A stretch of DNA of 64,000 nt from Cyanophora paradoxa (Eukaryota; Glaucocystophyceae; Cyanophorales; Cyanophoraceae). The notes beneath the pieces were generated by a model that saw only the letters and a program-made list of their open reading frames with translations, had not been told where the DNA came from and did not search any database. Position numbers and translations under genes: made by a program. Shown piece by piece: positions 32,651 through 43,820 of this stretch; within the stretch, counting starts at the first letter, position 1; each line of letters starts with the position of its first letter. The stretch covers positions 40,641 through 104,640 of the forward strand of contig QPMI01000255.1 in assembly GCA_004431415.1 (NCBI GenBank). Reading direction: 5' to 3'.

Positions 32651-35600
32651 CTAGATCTCGTCTAAGCTCTCATCGAGTCGCCGAGTGTTAGTCTCGATGC
32701 TGGAGGCTAGACCATGCTTGCCACTCCCGACCTGTATACAGTTCAAGGCAATAAAACTACCCCAACTTGTTCGCAGATAAGATCTTGTTCTACTGAAAAT
32801 ACCCATACAATACTCGCTTGGAAGCACCTCGGTAAAAATGTCGGCTGCGTTACTGATGATTGCTGGTCTACGCGGGACGGGTTGAAAGACCAGACTTTGG
32901 GCGCTCTCGCGGGTGGCCGGGGGGGTCCGCTTCCGGAGCGCGAGAGGGGTGGACGAGCTAGGGAAGAGGGTGGTCGGCGGAGGCGGCGGGCTGATCGGGA
33001 GCCGAGGGTGCGGCGGGGGCGTCGGGGGGCGGGGTCCAGGGGCGGCGGGCCCCGAGGCGCTGGTGGGGGTGGCCAGGGCGACGAGGCCGGCGGCGGCCTC
33101 CTCGGCGGCGGGCGCGGCGCCCTCGGCGAGGGCGTCTCGGCCCCGAGGCCGGGTGGAGGCGGAGGAGGCGCCGGCCGAGGGGCCCGTAACGGAGATGGGG
33201 ATGGGGACGGGGAGAACGCGCGCGTCGCGCTCGTCGTTGCTGCTCGCGATGTGCAGCGGCGGCGGCCGCACCCGGTCCTTCTCCCGCCCCGCCCGCCGGC
33301 GGCGGCGGCGCCGCGGTCGGTGCCCGAGGCGGAGGCGGCCGAGGAGGGGTTCGGCGTGTTCGGCGAGCTCCCGTTCGCCGACGGCGAAGCCTGCGACGCC
33401 GCCGGCGACGCCGCCGACTGCCCCGCCCCGTCGCCGGCGGGGGCGGCCCCTCGGGCCCGGCGCGGCGGGCCCGGGGCCGGGGAGGTCTCGGAGGGGCCGG
33501 CCTGGGAGCGGAGGAAGCGGGTGTAGGGGTCCCCGGGGGCCCCCGAGAAGAAGGCAAAGGCACGGGACTCGCCCGAGCTCGGCGCCCCCGCCGCCGCCTG
33601 CATGGACGCTGGCGAGCCCGGCGGCGGCGGGAAGAGGCGCGGCGAGCCGGCCGCGTGCGCCCCGAACGGAGTGATCGGTGTGAAGGGGTGTCCGAAGAAG
33701 GGGAAGTCGCGCCCCGAGGGCGGGTTGAAGGGACTGATCGCCGACGGGAACCCCGCGTCCGGCGCCGGCGACGGCAGCGAGGCCAGCAGGCTCGCCACGC
33801 TGCCACCGCCCAGGGCGCTGGGCAGGGGCGCGGGGCCGGTGTGGGGGTGGGGCGACCAGAAGGGCGCCCCCCGCTCGCCTGAGGCCGAGTGGAGCATCCA
33901 GGGGCTCGCCGGTCCCAGCCCGATCCCCGACGTCCCCGGCGACGGCGGCCCGCGCGCGCCAAGCCCCCGATGCCGCCCCCGCACCCCGAGACGCCTCGCC
34001 GGCCGCCGAGCCCGGCGGCGGGGGCGGGGCGATTGTGCTCGCCAGGCCGCCGCGGGCCCCCCGGCCCCTCCTTGGCCTCCTTCCCGCTGCCCCCGCCTCG
34101 CCGGCGGCCGGCGCGCCACGAGGCGCGGCCGGGACGACGGCGGCGGCGGCGGCGGTGCGGGCGGCGTCGGAAATTGGCGCAACCGTGGAAACGGCGGTGA
34201 TGGTGATGCCCCCCCTGGCCCGCCGCCGGCGGCGGCACCGACACCACGGTCACCCCTCCAGCGGTCCCGCCCCGGCGCCGGGCCCCGCGGCGACTGCGGG
34301 GGCGGCGCTGTGGCGGGGAGCGGCGGCGTGGCGCGGAGCGTCGGAGGCGGCGGCGTCGGCGGCAGCGCGCTCGGCCCAGTAGGAGAGGTACTCGTTGACG
34401 ACCTCCTCGCGGTCGGGGAGGTCGGGGCCCGCCGCCACCGCCTCGCCCGTCGCCCACGCCGGCGCCCCCTTGTGCCCGCACGTCGGGCACAGCTCTGGCG
34501 CACCCGACCCCGCCCCGCCTCACCGACCCGCCCGCCGGCCTGCGCCGCCTGCGCGGCTGCGCGCGAGCCCGAGGGACGGTGCGCGGGGCGCCGCTGGGGG
34601 CCCCCGTCGCCGGCCGGGACGAGTGCGAGCTGGTGCTGCGGGGCGAGGTGGGAGTCGGAGTGCTGCGGCGGGGCGCTCGGGTCGATGGGGGCCGGCGCTG
34701 CGCGCTGGCCGCGCTGCTTGGGGCGGCCCTTGGCTCCCGTGGGGGACTCCTTCTTGAGCTTGCGGGGCGGGTGGGGCGGGAGGGGCGCCGGCTCGGGCCC
34801 CGCGCCGGCGGCGGCGAGGGCGCGCTGCTGGGCGGAGAGGGCCTGCTGCATGGCGAGATCCTGCTGCTGCCCCGCGTGCCCCTCGAAGATCCCCCCGAAG
34901 CCCGCCATCCCTCCGCCCTGCCGTCCCTCGTCTGCGCCGCCCGTCAGCTCCCCGCCTCGCCCCCGCCCCAGCGCACGCACAGGGGAAGTAGAAGTAGCTC
35001 GGGGGGCCGGCGTGCATCCCGGGGCCGTGCGCCGGGCCCCCGGGGCCATCCGTGGGGTGCATCCCGGGCTGGAAGCCCATGACGGGGGGCACGAAGGGGT
35101 TCGGCGGCATCGGTTGGCCCATCGGGCCCAGCATGAAGCCCGGCGCTGCCCCCGCCGGCCCCGCCTGCTTGAAGTACTGCGCGCCCACGATCCCCGGCCC
35201 CGCGAATCCCATCGCCTGCGCCTGCTGCGCGTGCGCTTGCGCTTGCGCGTGCGCGTGCGCCTGAGCCTGGGCGTGGGCGTGGGCCTGCGCCTGCGCGTGC
35301 GCGTGCTGGCTGGCCTGCAGGGACCCCCGGCCCGGCCGCGCAGAGCCGCGCTTCATAACCTCCTCGTCGTCGTCCGCCGCCGCGACTGCCGCCACCGCCG
35401 CCGCGAGGCCGGCCTGCGCCGCCGCACGCGACGGCCGACCCTTGCGCGCCCCGCCTGCGCGCCCTCTGCGTGGGGGTGAGCGGGTGCGGGCCGGGGGCCG
35501 GGGGCGGGGGCGGGGGGGGACGGACAGGGGCTGGGGCATCTCGCCGGGGGGCGGGGCCGGGGGGTGGAAGCTGGGCGCGGGGCCCTCGTCCTCGTCCGAG

Positions 35601-36720
35601 GCGCTTGAGAAGACCTCCGCGCCGCGCTTGCGCCCCGCCCCCACCGACTTCCGCTTCCCCGCCCCCCGCGCCGGTCCCGCGCTCGTCGCCATCCGCACCA
35701 GCCCTGCCCCGCCCCGCTCGCCGGCGCCGGCGGGGCGCGGGGCGGGGAGCTCGCACCGGTGGGGTCGATAAGGTCGCGCGCGGAGGAGCCGTTCTCGTCC
35801 TGGCCGGCCACGCGCTGCTTCTTCTCGGCGCCGAACCAGCGCGCGCGGACGTAGATCTCAATCCGCGGGTGCGTGATCACCCGGTTCGTCTCGGCGTGGA
35901 TCAACTGCCGCCCCGTCAGCAGCGAGCGGCGCCGGCGCGCAGTCGCCGGTACTTACTCGCAGCCAGAACCACCTGGAGAAAGCAGAGCGGATTCAGTACC
36001 GACAGGGGATTCGGGGCAAGCGCAGGACGCACTTCTTGCCGCCCTTGAACGACGAGATGTTGAAGGTGAGCACGGCCTCCAGCTCGCCGGACGGCCCCAT
36101 GATGCAAGCCAGCTACCGCGCTTTCCGTCAGGGGCCCTCGAGCAGTGAAGGGAGGATGCCGACCTCTTGCGAGGGGCTCGGGGCACATCCCTTCGGTGCG
36201 CGCTCGTTGCCCTGGTACGTCCGGAGCTGCCCGAAGTGGAAGCTCGCCTCTGTACACGCCCGCTGGTCTTGCGTCATCGAGACCTCGGCCACCTCCTGCG
36301 TCTCTGCGGGGCCGCGTGAGACCTGGGCCTCGCCGGTTCCTGCGGGCACTCCGAGCCAGCCGCTGGCGATGCGCCCGCTTCTGGGAGGCAGTGCGAGCAC
36401 GAAAATGGGGGCACCACTATCAATGAGGGAGAGGATGATGCGGGACCCGGAAAGACGAGTCGCTTCGTGTGCGTCCTGCACTTGCAGAGTGTACCTGAAC
36501 ACGTGCTCGGCGATTTCGTGTGCATCCTGCGACGAGCGAAAGAGCACCTGCAGCCAGCGCGGACGATGAAGCGCTGGACGCCTTGATCCTGCTCCGCGGG
36601 CTCGAGCGGAGTGAAGAACGAACCGCCTGCGCTTCCGGGTGAGGGCCGTCTGAAAGCTACGGCTAGCGACGAACCAGGGCCATTCTTTTGCTGCCCTCTC
36701 TTCGCAAGGACCCACGACAT
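32651..36720 (-). CDS. Unrecognised Pro/Gly/Ala-rich protein with HA/QA repeat and Cys pair
   Basis: Minus-strand multi-exon gene. The proposed start is the ATG at 36720 ('MSWVLAKRGQQKNGPGSSLA'). A 37-nt intron then joins '…GVQRFI' to 'DAHEIAEHVFRYTLQVQ', followed by a folded-looking stretch ('RIILSLIDSGAPIFVLALPP', 'VLTFNISSFKGGKKCVLRLP', 'RVITHPRIEIYVRARWFGAE'). Then come a basic/acidic segment, a His-Ala-Gln-Ala repeat (about 35318-35222), 'MGQPMPPNPFVPPVMGF', a CPTCGHKG zinc-ribbon-like pair near 34480 with 'EEVVNEYLSYWAERAA', and a long Ser/Pro/Gly C-terminal region ('DFPFFGHPFTPITPFG'). The layout suggests a nuclear or regulatory scaffold with an N-terminal globular domain, but I recognise no family. 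The last exon ending '…RRLDESLDEI' at 32651 and exon joins in the low-complexity part are tentative. Confidence 0.5.
35222..35318 (-). repeat. Hexanucleotide repeat encoding (HA/QA)n
   Basis: A run of GCGTGC/GCCTGC-type hexamers (plus strand) encodes alternating His-Ala and Gln-Ala on the minus strand inside the unrecognised Pro-rich gene. It is likely length-variable. Such repeats form flexible or aggregation-prone linkers; role unknown. Confidence 0.8.
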
Positions 36721-37238
36721 TGTTGACTTGCGGTTGCAATTGGATCGCCAAGACCGCGCGGATCAGCTAGCCATACTCTGGCGCCGCCCGATCTCTCTCC
36801 GCAATGAAGTCGAGACTTCGCTAGCTGAAAAAGACCGCTGAAAGATCACCGAACAATTGCAATGCCGACGCCTCTTGCGCCGTATTCGCTTGCAATGCAA
36901 AGTGGATTCCACACACACCGAGCGAGTGGCCGGAGTCAACACACACCGAGCGAAGCCGGATCCTGATGCTTCGAACGATGCGCCGTGACCGCCGCGTACC
37001 CTAGATTGCCTTCCCCCCCCCCACAACGTGTTCCCCCGCAAATTTGATTCGACTGGCGTTAACGCTGTCACAACCGCGCAGCTGCGCATGCGCGCAGGCC
37101 CGGCCCGAAGCCCCAAACGCTGACTGATACATGTACATAGACGTAAGCATTACGTAAGGAGATCGACTCTGAGAAAAGGCAGCGGCCGCGGATGCCGGAG
37201 TAAACGCTTAATAAAGCGACCAAGCAGCTCGCCCGGCC
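36721..37238. other. Spacer between two minus-strand genes, no gene seen
   Basis: About 520 bp, upstream of the Pro-rich gene and downstream of the ankyrin gene. It holds a 15-bp direct repeat ACACACACCGAGCGA at 36911 and 36939 and a short C run at 37013-37021. The promoter of the gene starting at 36720 should lie here. No RNA gene or coding frame is evident. Confidence 0.55.
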
Positions 37239-40200
37239 CTAGCCGCAGCTCAACGTTGACGGGGGCGTGGCGGAGGGGACGGGTGGAGGCGGAGGCCGAG
37301 CATTGCCGGCGGGAGGCCGGGCGTGTTCGGAAGGGGCTGCGAAGGCGGCGGCGGCGGGGCCCGGGGGCGAGCCGTAGGGCGGGCTGGCCTTCCAGAGGGC
37401 CAGCAGGCTCTGGAAGGCGGTGCGGGATATGCCCTCCGCGCCACCTGTGCTCGCCGCGGGGCCCTCCGAGGCGCGGGGCTTCTGCAGCGCGCCCTCCGCC
37501 ACGACATGCCGCACCGGCAGCGTCGCGGTCCTCGGCAGGCGTGGCGGCCCGCCCGGCCCCGCGTGCGCCGGGGCGGCGAGCTGCGGCGCGCCGGGCGCGT
37601 GGGAGCCCGAGCGGGCCGGCTTCGGGGCGGAGAGGCCCGGTACGAAGATCTTCTCCGTCGCCTCCTCGGGGGCGAGGCCGTAGATGCGCGGCAGCGGCCG
37701 CTCCCCCGAAATCGACGCCCGCCGCGTCGTCCTCCGACTCCCGGAGGAGGGCCCGCCGGCGCCGCCAGCGTCGGGCCCCGGGGGCGGCGGCGGCGGCCCC
37801 GTGGGCACGGGGGCCTCGGCGGCCGGCTCGGCCGCCGGCGCGGCGAGGCTGCAACGCGTGCAGAACGCCTCGTCGATCACCGGCAGGAACCTGCGCCGCC
37901 GTCGGCCCGGGCCCCGCCGGCGCGGAGCGGCGGCGCGGGGTACGTACGCGGCCCCCGAGGCGCGGCGGTACTTGCCCGAGTGGCTCCCCTCGCCGGCGGA
38001 GGTGCCCTCGGGGCGGGGCCGGCGGCGGGGGCCCCGCGGAGCCAGTCGGCGATGGTGTCTCCGACCTGCGAGGCGGGGCGGCGGGGTGGGCTCGGGGCGG
38101 GCTCGGGCGGGCTCGGGGCGGGGCGGGGCGGGGCGGGGCGGGGCGGGTGCGGGCCTCGGGAGGCCGGCGCGGGCGGCGAGGAGGGCGGCCTCCTCGAAGC
38201 GCTCCCGCCGGGCGGCGTCCACGGGCTCCCCGGCCCCCAGCATCGCCGCCAGCGGCCCCAGCAGGCCCCGCTCCACGGCCACTGCGCCCCGGCCCGTCCG
38301 CCCCGTCCGCCCCCTCGACGCCCGGGGGCGGGGCGCGGGGGCCGGCGCACCCTGCACGGGGGAGCGCCCCTTGAGGTCCTTGGCCCAGGGGTCGGCTCCC
38401 GCGTGGAGCAGCAGGCAGACCGTCTCCACCATCGCCGCCAGCTGCGCCGCCGTCTCCTCGCCCCGGCACTCGTGCCCCGGGCTGCACCGCTCGCCCCCGC
38501 CCCCGGCGCCCCGCTGGAGGGCGAGGAAGGCCGGCGGGGGCGGCGTGAGGGGCTCCAGCTCCTCGGCGCGCAGGCCGCCCAGCCGCGCCATGTCCAGCGA
38601 GGAGGGCACCCGCGACATCTGCATCTGCTCCAGCTGCTCGAGGTTCCCGATGGAGGGGAGGCCGTGCCGCATGCCGCCAGCCGTGGCGGGGAGCGGCTGC
38701 GGGCTGCCGAGCGGAACGCCGGGGCGGTCGGGGTCGTCGAGGCGGACGCTGAGGGCGGCGTGCAGGGGCGTCTCCCCGCTGCAGTTCCGCTGCCGCGCGT
38801 CCGACTGCGACGCGCTCCCCTTCTCCAGCAGCACGCCCAGCATCGCCCCGTCCAGCCGCCCCGCGCACAGGTGGAGCGCCGTGTTCCCCTTGCTGAACGC
38901 CCCCGTCACGCAGGGCGCGGGGCGGGGCGGGGCGCAGGGGCGGGGCGCGGGGGGCGGACATGTCCTTGGCGGCGAGGGAGGCGCCGCGGGAGAGGAGCCA
39001 GGCGGCGGCCTCGAGGCGGCCCTCCTCCACGCACTCGTGCAGCTGCGCGCGCCGCTCGGGCGGGGCAGAGCCGGCGCGGGGCGGGCGGGCGGCGGCGCGA
39101 GCTGGGGGCGCACGGCGGTGTTGCCGTGGGGGTTGCGGACGTCGCAGGGGACCTGCGCGAGGAGCGCCTCCATCGCCTCCGTCGTCCCGAAGTACGAAGC
39201 CACGAAGAACTGCCCGCCCCGCGCTCAGCCCGGAGCCTTCGCCACGCGCAGGCGGCGGGGCGGGGCGGGCCTCCCGCTGGGCGTTGCGGCGGCGGCGGCG
39301 CTCGGCGAGGAGCTCGGCGTCGCGCTGCCGGGCCGCCTCGCCCCGCGTCCGCTCCGCCTCCTCCAGCACCCGCACCACCCCCGCCGCCCCCTCCCGCCCC
39401 TCCTCCGCCCGCCGCCGCGCCAGGTCCAGCGCTGCCGCCCGCCGTCACTCACGCGTGCGGGCGGGGAGCGGGGCGGGGCTGGGGCACGGGTGAGCTCGTC
39501 GTCGCCGTCCTCCCAGACGGAGGCGAGGGAGGCGCTCTTCTTGAGCAGCGTCTCCACCAGGTGCGGGGCGTCCATCTCCACGGCCACTGCCCCGCCCCGC
39601 CACGCTCGCCGGCCGACGCCGGGGGCGCCGGGCGCTGCGGGGGCGGGGGCGGACCGTGGAGGGCGGTGCGGCCCTGCAGGTCCTCGTCGTTCACGTCGGC
39701 GCTCGGCTCCTGCAGCAGACGCTCCAGCACGTTCACGTGGCCTTTCTCGATCGCCTGCCGCCCCCCGCCCCGCTCGCCCCCGCCCGCAGGGGGTGCGGGG
39801 CACCCTCCCCGCACCACGTGGATGGCGCTCTTCCCGAGCACCGAACGCTTCGAGATGTCCGCCTTGCGCCTCAGCAGGAGGTCCACCACGTCCACCGCCC
39901 CCGCCCTGGCGCACCGTCAGCGGGGCCTAAACCCCCCCGCGGCCGCCCCACCTGCTGGCGAAGAGCAGTGGCGTGGAGAGGTTGACTGCGACCCGGCGCG
40001 TCAGCGGGCGCCGGGCTACAGCAGCGCGTACGCATGCGCACTCGTCTCGGCGTCGACATCGGCACCGTGGTCCTGGGGCCCGGGTCACTTCGGCCGCTGG
40101 CTTTGCGGGCCGTATGCAACTCAAAAACCAAAACGCACCAGAAGGAAGTCCGCAAGGGCCGCGCTGCCGTTGATCGCAGAATAGTGCAGCGCAGTCTGCC

Positions 40201-40369
40201 CCAGGGCGTTGCGCGTGTCGATCTTAGTCTGAGGGGAAGTCAGATTTCGGTCACGTACGCACAAAGCGTGGCGGTCACGTGCGGTCGCAAGCACCTTCTG
40301 ACTGAGGATACCATCTTTGATACGCTGGACGTCGGCTTCCGTCAGTCCGAGGCCGGCAGGCGCCAGCAT
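37239..40369 (-). CDS. Ankyrin-repeat protein
   Basis: Start ATG at 40369 ('MLAPAGLGLTEADVQRIKDG'), stop at 37239. Ankyrin repeats are spread over separate exons: 'NALGQTALHYSAINGSAALA' (about 40195), 'SVLGKSAIHVV' (about 39830), 'DLQGRTALH' (about 39670), 'NPHGNTAV' (about 39125), 'KGNTALHLCAGRLDGAMLGV' (about 38890) and 'SGETPLHAALS' (about 38780), with 'LLLHAGADPWAKDLKGRSPV' near 38380. A coiled, Arg/Glu-rich helix ('VVRVLEEAERTRGEAARQRD') lies between repeats near 39370. The C-terminal 350 residues are disordered and Pro/Ala-rich. Ankyrins are protein-binding scaffolds, and the partner is unknown. The gene is divergent from transaldolase, with starts about 220 bp apart. Introns are C-rich on the coding strand. 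Confidence 0.8.
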
Positions 40370-40587
40370 CGCTCTTGATTTGACGGCTCTGAGGCTGGGT
40401 CGATCGACTGGAAGCTAGTGCTAGCTGTTGCCTGTCGAACGGTATGTGAGATCGAGCACGGCTGTAGCCCAGACAGTTAGCTCGCAAGCCACACACTTTC
40501 GATCGCGGTACCCGGCCAACCAAAAAGACTTCGCTTTGGAGAAAGTTGACAGAAACAAGTTCTTCTTCGCAGCAGCCGCGCCACGCG

Positions 40588-42517
40588 ATGATCGAGGAGG
40601 CCTGCTTCGCCTGCCCTGCGCTCGGGCATTCCGGGGCCCTCGTCTCCCCCGCGCTAGCGAAGCCATCAAGCGCTCTCGTCGCCCCTCCCGGCTCGGGTTC
40701 GCCGCTGCGTACGTGCCCGCCGCCGCGCCCGCGTTTGGAGCGGCGGAAGCCCTTCTTCGCCGGCATGCGCTCCATCGTGCTCGGGCGCGCCGGTGGATTC
40801 GTCGGGACTCGCAGGCCGTCATTCCTGGCCGGGCGTATGCGCGGGCTTCCGAATGTGAAGCGTCCGTCCTTCTCACTCGCCGCGCTGCAGAAGCCCACGC
40901 CGACCACCGGTCGACGTCACCGGCAGCCGATTCGACGGCACAACCAAGTAAGAACGCCCTCGAGGAGCTCGCCCGCTTCTCGGCAATCGTCGCGGATACC
41001 GGCAAGTTTGAGCATTCTGCACCTTATGTACACGTGTGGGTTCTTGCGGCTGACGGAAGGCAGGCGACTTCAACGCGCTGGCCCGCTTCCGCGTGGTCGA
41101 TGCCACCACGAACCCCACGCTCCTTCTCGCCGTGAGCCGCCGGCGCGGCATCGGCGCCGCGTTCCGCCGGCGAGTGGCGGGCGGGGCAGGCGTGCGGGCG
41201 GGAGGAGTACAAGGAGCTGGTGGACTCGACGCTGGCGGACCGGCGCCTGCACGCCCTCCCCGAGCACCAGCGGCGCGCGCCCCGCGAGGCGCTGCTCGCG
41301 CTGGCGAGGTGAGCGGGGCGGGGCCGGCGCAGGCTCGCGGCGGCGATGGACCGCCTTGCCGTGGCCTTCGGGGCGGAGATCCTCAAGGCCGTTTCCCCCG
41401 CCGGGAGGGTCTCCACCGAGGTCGACGCCCGCCTCTCCTTCGACGCCGAGGCGCCCTCGCCCCGCCCGCCCCCCGCCCGGCCCGGCCCGGCTGAGGGGGC
41501 GGGGCAGGGGATGGTGGAGCGGGCACGGGGGATCATGGCCCTCTACAAGGAGCGCGGCATCGGGCCCGAGCGAGTCCTCATCAAGGCAGGCCGCCCCGCC
41601 CCCGCCCCCCGGGGGCCGCCGCGGCGCCGCTGACCGCCCCGCAGCTCTCTTCGACGTGGGAGGGGATCGAGGCGGCGCGGGAGCTGGAGCGGGAGGGCGT
41701 CCACACCAACTGCACCCTGCTCTTCTCCCTCGCCCAGGCGCAGGCGGCCGCCGAGGCCGGCGTCACCCTCATCAGCCCCTTCGTCGGCCGCGTCCTCGAC
41801 TACTACAAGCAGGCCCGCCGCCCCGCCGCCCCGCGCCGGCACGCGGCGAGGGGCGGCAGGCGACGGGGCGGGAGTCGTACGCGGCTGCTGAGGACCCCGG
41901 GGTGGTGCTGGCGAAGCGCGTGTACGGCTTCCTGAAGGCGCGGGGCCACGCGACGACCCCCATGGCCGCCTCCTTCCGCAACACCGCAGAGGCCTGCCCC
42001 CGGCCCCCGCCGCCCCCCGGCCCCGCCTCGCGCCCCGCCTCACGCCCCCCAGATCCTCGAGCTCGGTGCCCGCGCCCCGCCCCGCCGCCGGCCGAGTGCC
42101 GCGCGGCGAGGCGGGGCGGGGGCGCAGCGGGGTACGACTACATGACGATCTCGCCGGCGCTGCTCGCGGAGCTCGCGGAGGCGGACCCCGCCCTCGTCCG
42201 CCCCAGGTCCAGCGCCCCCGCCCGCCCCCCGCGGCGGCCGCTGCCGACGAGGGCCCCGCAGGGTGAGCCCCGAGGGGGCGGCTGCGCTGGTGGCGCCGGG
42301 GGACCTCGCGCGGGGGCCCCTCACGGAGGAGCGCTTCCGCTGGGAGCTCAACGAGGACGCCATGGCGAGCGCCAAGCTCGCCGACGGCATCCGCTCTTTC
42401 GCCCGCGACGCCGTCAAGGCCCGGCCCCGCCCCCGGCCCCGCCCTCGGCCCCGCCGCCCTCACCGGCCGCCCCGCGCGCAGCTCGAGGGCGTGCTGCGGG
42501 AGAAGTACGGCCTCTAG
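40588..42517 (+). CDS. Transaldolase
   Basis: Transfers a three-carbon dihydroxyacetone unit between sugar phosphates in the non-oxidative pentose phosphate pathway. Conserved blocks in order: '[17 protein letters not shown]' (40945), '[20 protein letters not shown]' (41064), '[20 protein letters not shown]' (41360), '[20 protein letters not shown]' (41522, catalytic Lys at 'LIK'), '[18 protein letters not shown]' (41647), '[14 protein letters not shown]' (41770), '[19 protein letters not shown]' (41895), 'AASFRNTAE' (41966), '[14 protein letters not shown]' (42134) and '[20 protein letters not shown]' (42326), ending 'LREKYGL'. An extra N-terminal segment of up to 110 residues, if translated from 40588 or the ATG at 40765, may be a targeting sequence. 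The exact start and first splice are uncertain. Six introns begin with GC (41002, 41451, 41586, 41813, 41992, 42419); at least two (41586, 41813) must be spliced because of a stop or frame change and contain no GT. Confidence 0.93.
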
Positions 42518-43820
42518 GCCCCGCCCCCGCGCACATCGCCGCGGGCCTCATGCTTGTGTATACCCGATTGCAGCCATCTATTCCTCCGAAGGCAGCAGCG
42601 GACGGGGTTGGCAGCAAGGAGAGCAAGGCAGAGGCGGAGGCATGTCGCCGATGTAGTCTCCGTCAGCGGCAGAACGAAGTTTTTTGAGGATGTCGCCGAG
42701 TCGCCGACAAAGTCGTAGCCTCGCTCGCCGAACCACACGCAGGATGGATCCAGCAGCGCATTTATGTCGTAGCTGTGCATGATCTGATCATGAAGATCCG
42801 CAGGCAAAAATCTGAAGCCTTCTAATTCAAACTTGAAATGATTCGAAATTCATGCTGAAAGCTGCTCTGGTGTTCATGATTACTAAGTTACGATGCCACT
42901 CGGATCATCGGATGGGCCCGTAAATTGAAATACTCAGTGACTCCCGTCGGCCTTCAGCCAATTGAGCGACCGTCGGACATCATGGCATCTGAACACCCTC
43001 GCATCCGTGCTCTGTACATGTACTACGGCCGGGCGGTACATCTACTTACATGTCTGATTTCTGATTTCTGGGAGGGGAGGGGGGCCGGGCTCGAGGGGAC
43101 CGGGCTGTCGGACGTCACGGCGTTGCGTGACTCTCGAGGGGACTGCTGCGTTGCGTGGGCGTGGCCATAGCTAGAGGTCTGAAAGAGAGCGCGGCGGATC
43201 GCTTAACTTAGTAAGTCACTTCCAGGCTGAGTCAATTGCCGCAGTGCCGCAGTGCAACACACAGTGACAATTGCAACCAGACTCACGTGCACGTGCACAC
43301 TGTGACATATTAAAGTTACGGTACCGGTAGTACCAACTTCAAGGCTTGGCAAAGACTTGAAGTTGCACTGCGCATTCGGCACCGTCACGGCGTGGCACAA
43401 TGAATACGTATATATCATAGTATACGCGCACGTGCACATATGCATCACGTGCACATGCACACGTGAACCAGATGATTACCAAAGTTATGCTGCGTTCAAA
43501 AAAGAGTTACCGTAGTACTGGTTACTCAGTACTAGTTAGCTCGCTCGCAGACCGTCGGACAGAACAACCAAATATCGATCGAAGTGCGATGCGTCACGGC
43601 GTGAAAACTACAGAATTCGCAATGCAAAGAACGGGCGTGATTTAAGGAATCCAGAGACTACTAGGCTACATCTGCATCCGATTGCAGAATTTCGAGAACG
43701 AATCTTGACTAATAAATAAAACGAGCCGGCCTGCTAGCATGAGTTAACAGAACAAGTAACCGTCGCTGACATCTAGCGAGGCATTTGGGGAAGGTGGCGG
43801 GGGCGCGGGGGCGTGGCGGG
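42518..43820. other. Intergenic spacer between convergent genes, no gene seen
   Basis: About 1.3 kb of lower GC. A stretch at 43270-43470 is rich in alternating purine-pyrimidine CACGTGCACGTG and CATATGCATCACGTGCAC motifs. No coding frame with family similarity and no RNA gene is visible. It is likely the 3' flanks of transaldolase and the bestrophin-like gene. Confidence 0.55.

Noticed and set aside
41280-41336. A 24-nt GT-AG intron in transaldolase (GTGAGCGG… to GCGCAG)
   Set aside because: A longer intron of about 42-54 nt with a GC donor in the same phase fits equally well and matches the size of its neighbours, so a record-short intron is not claimed.
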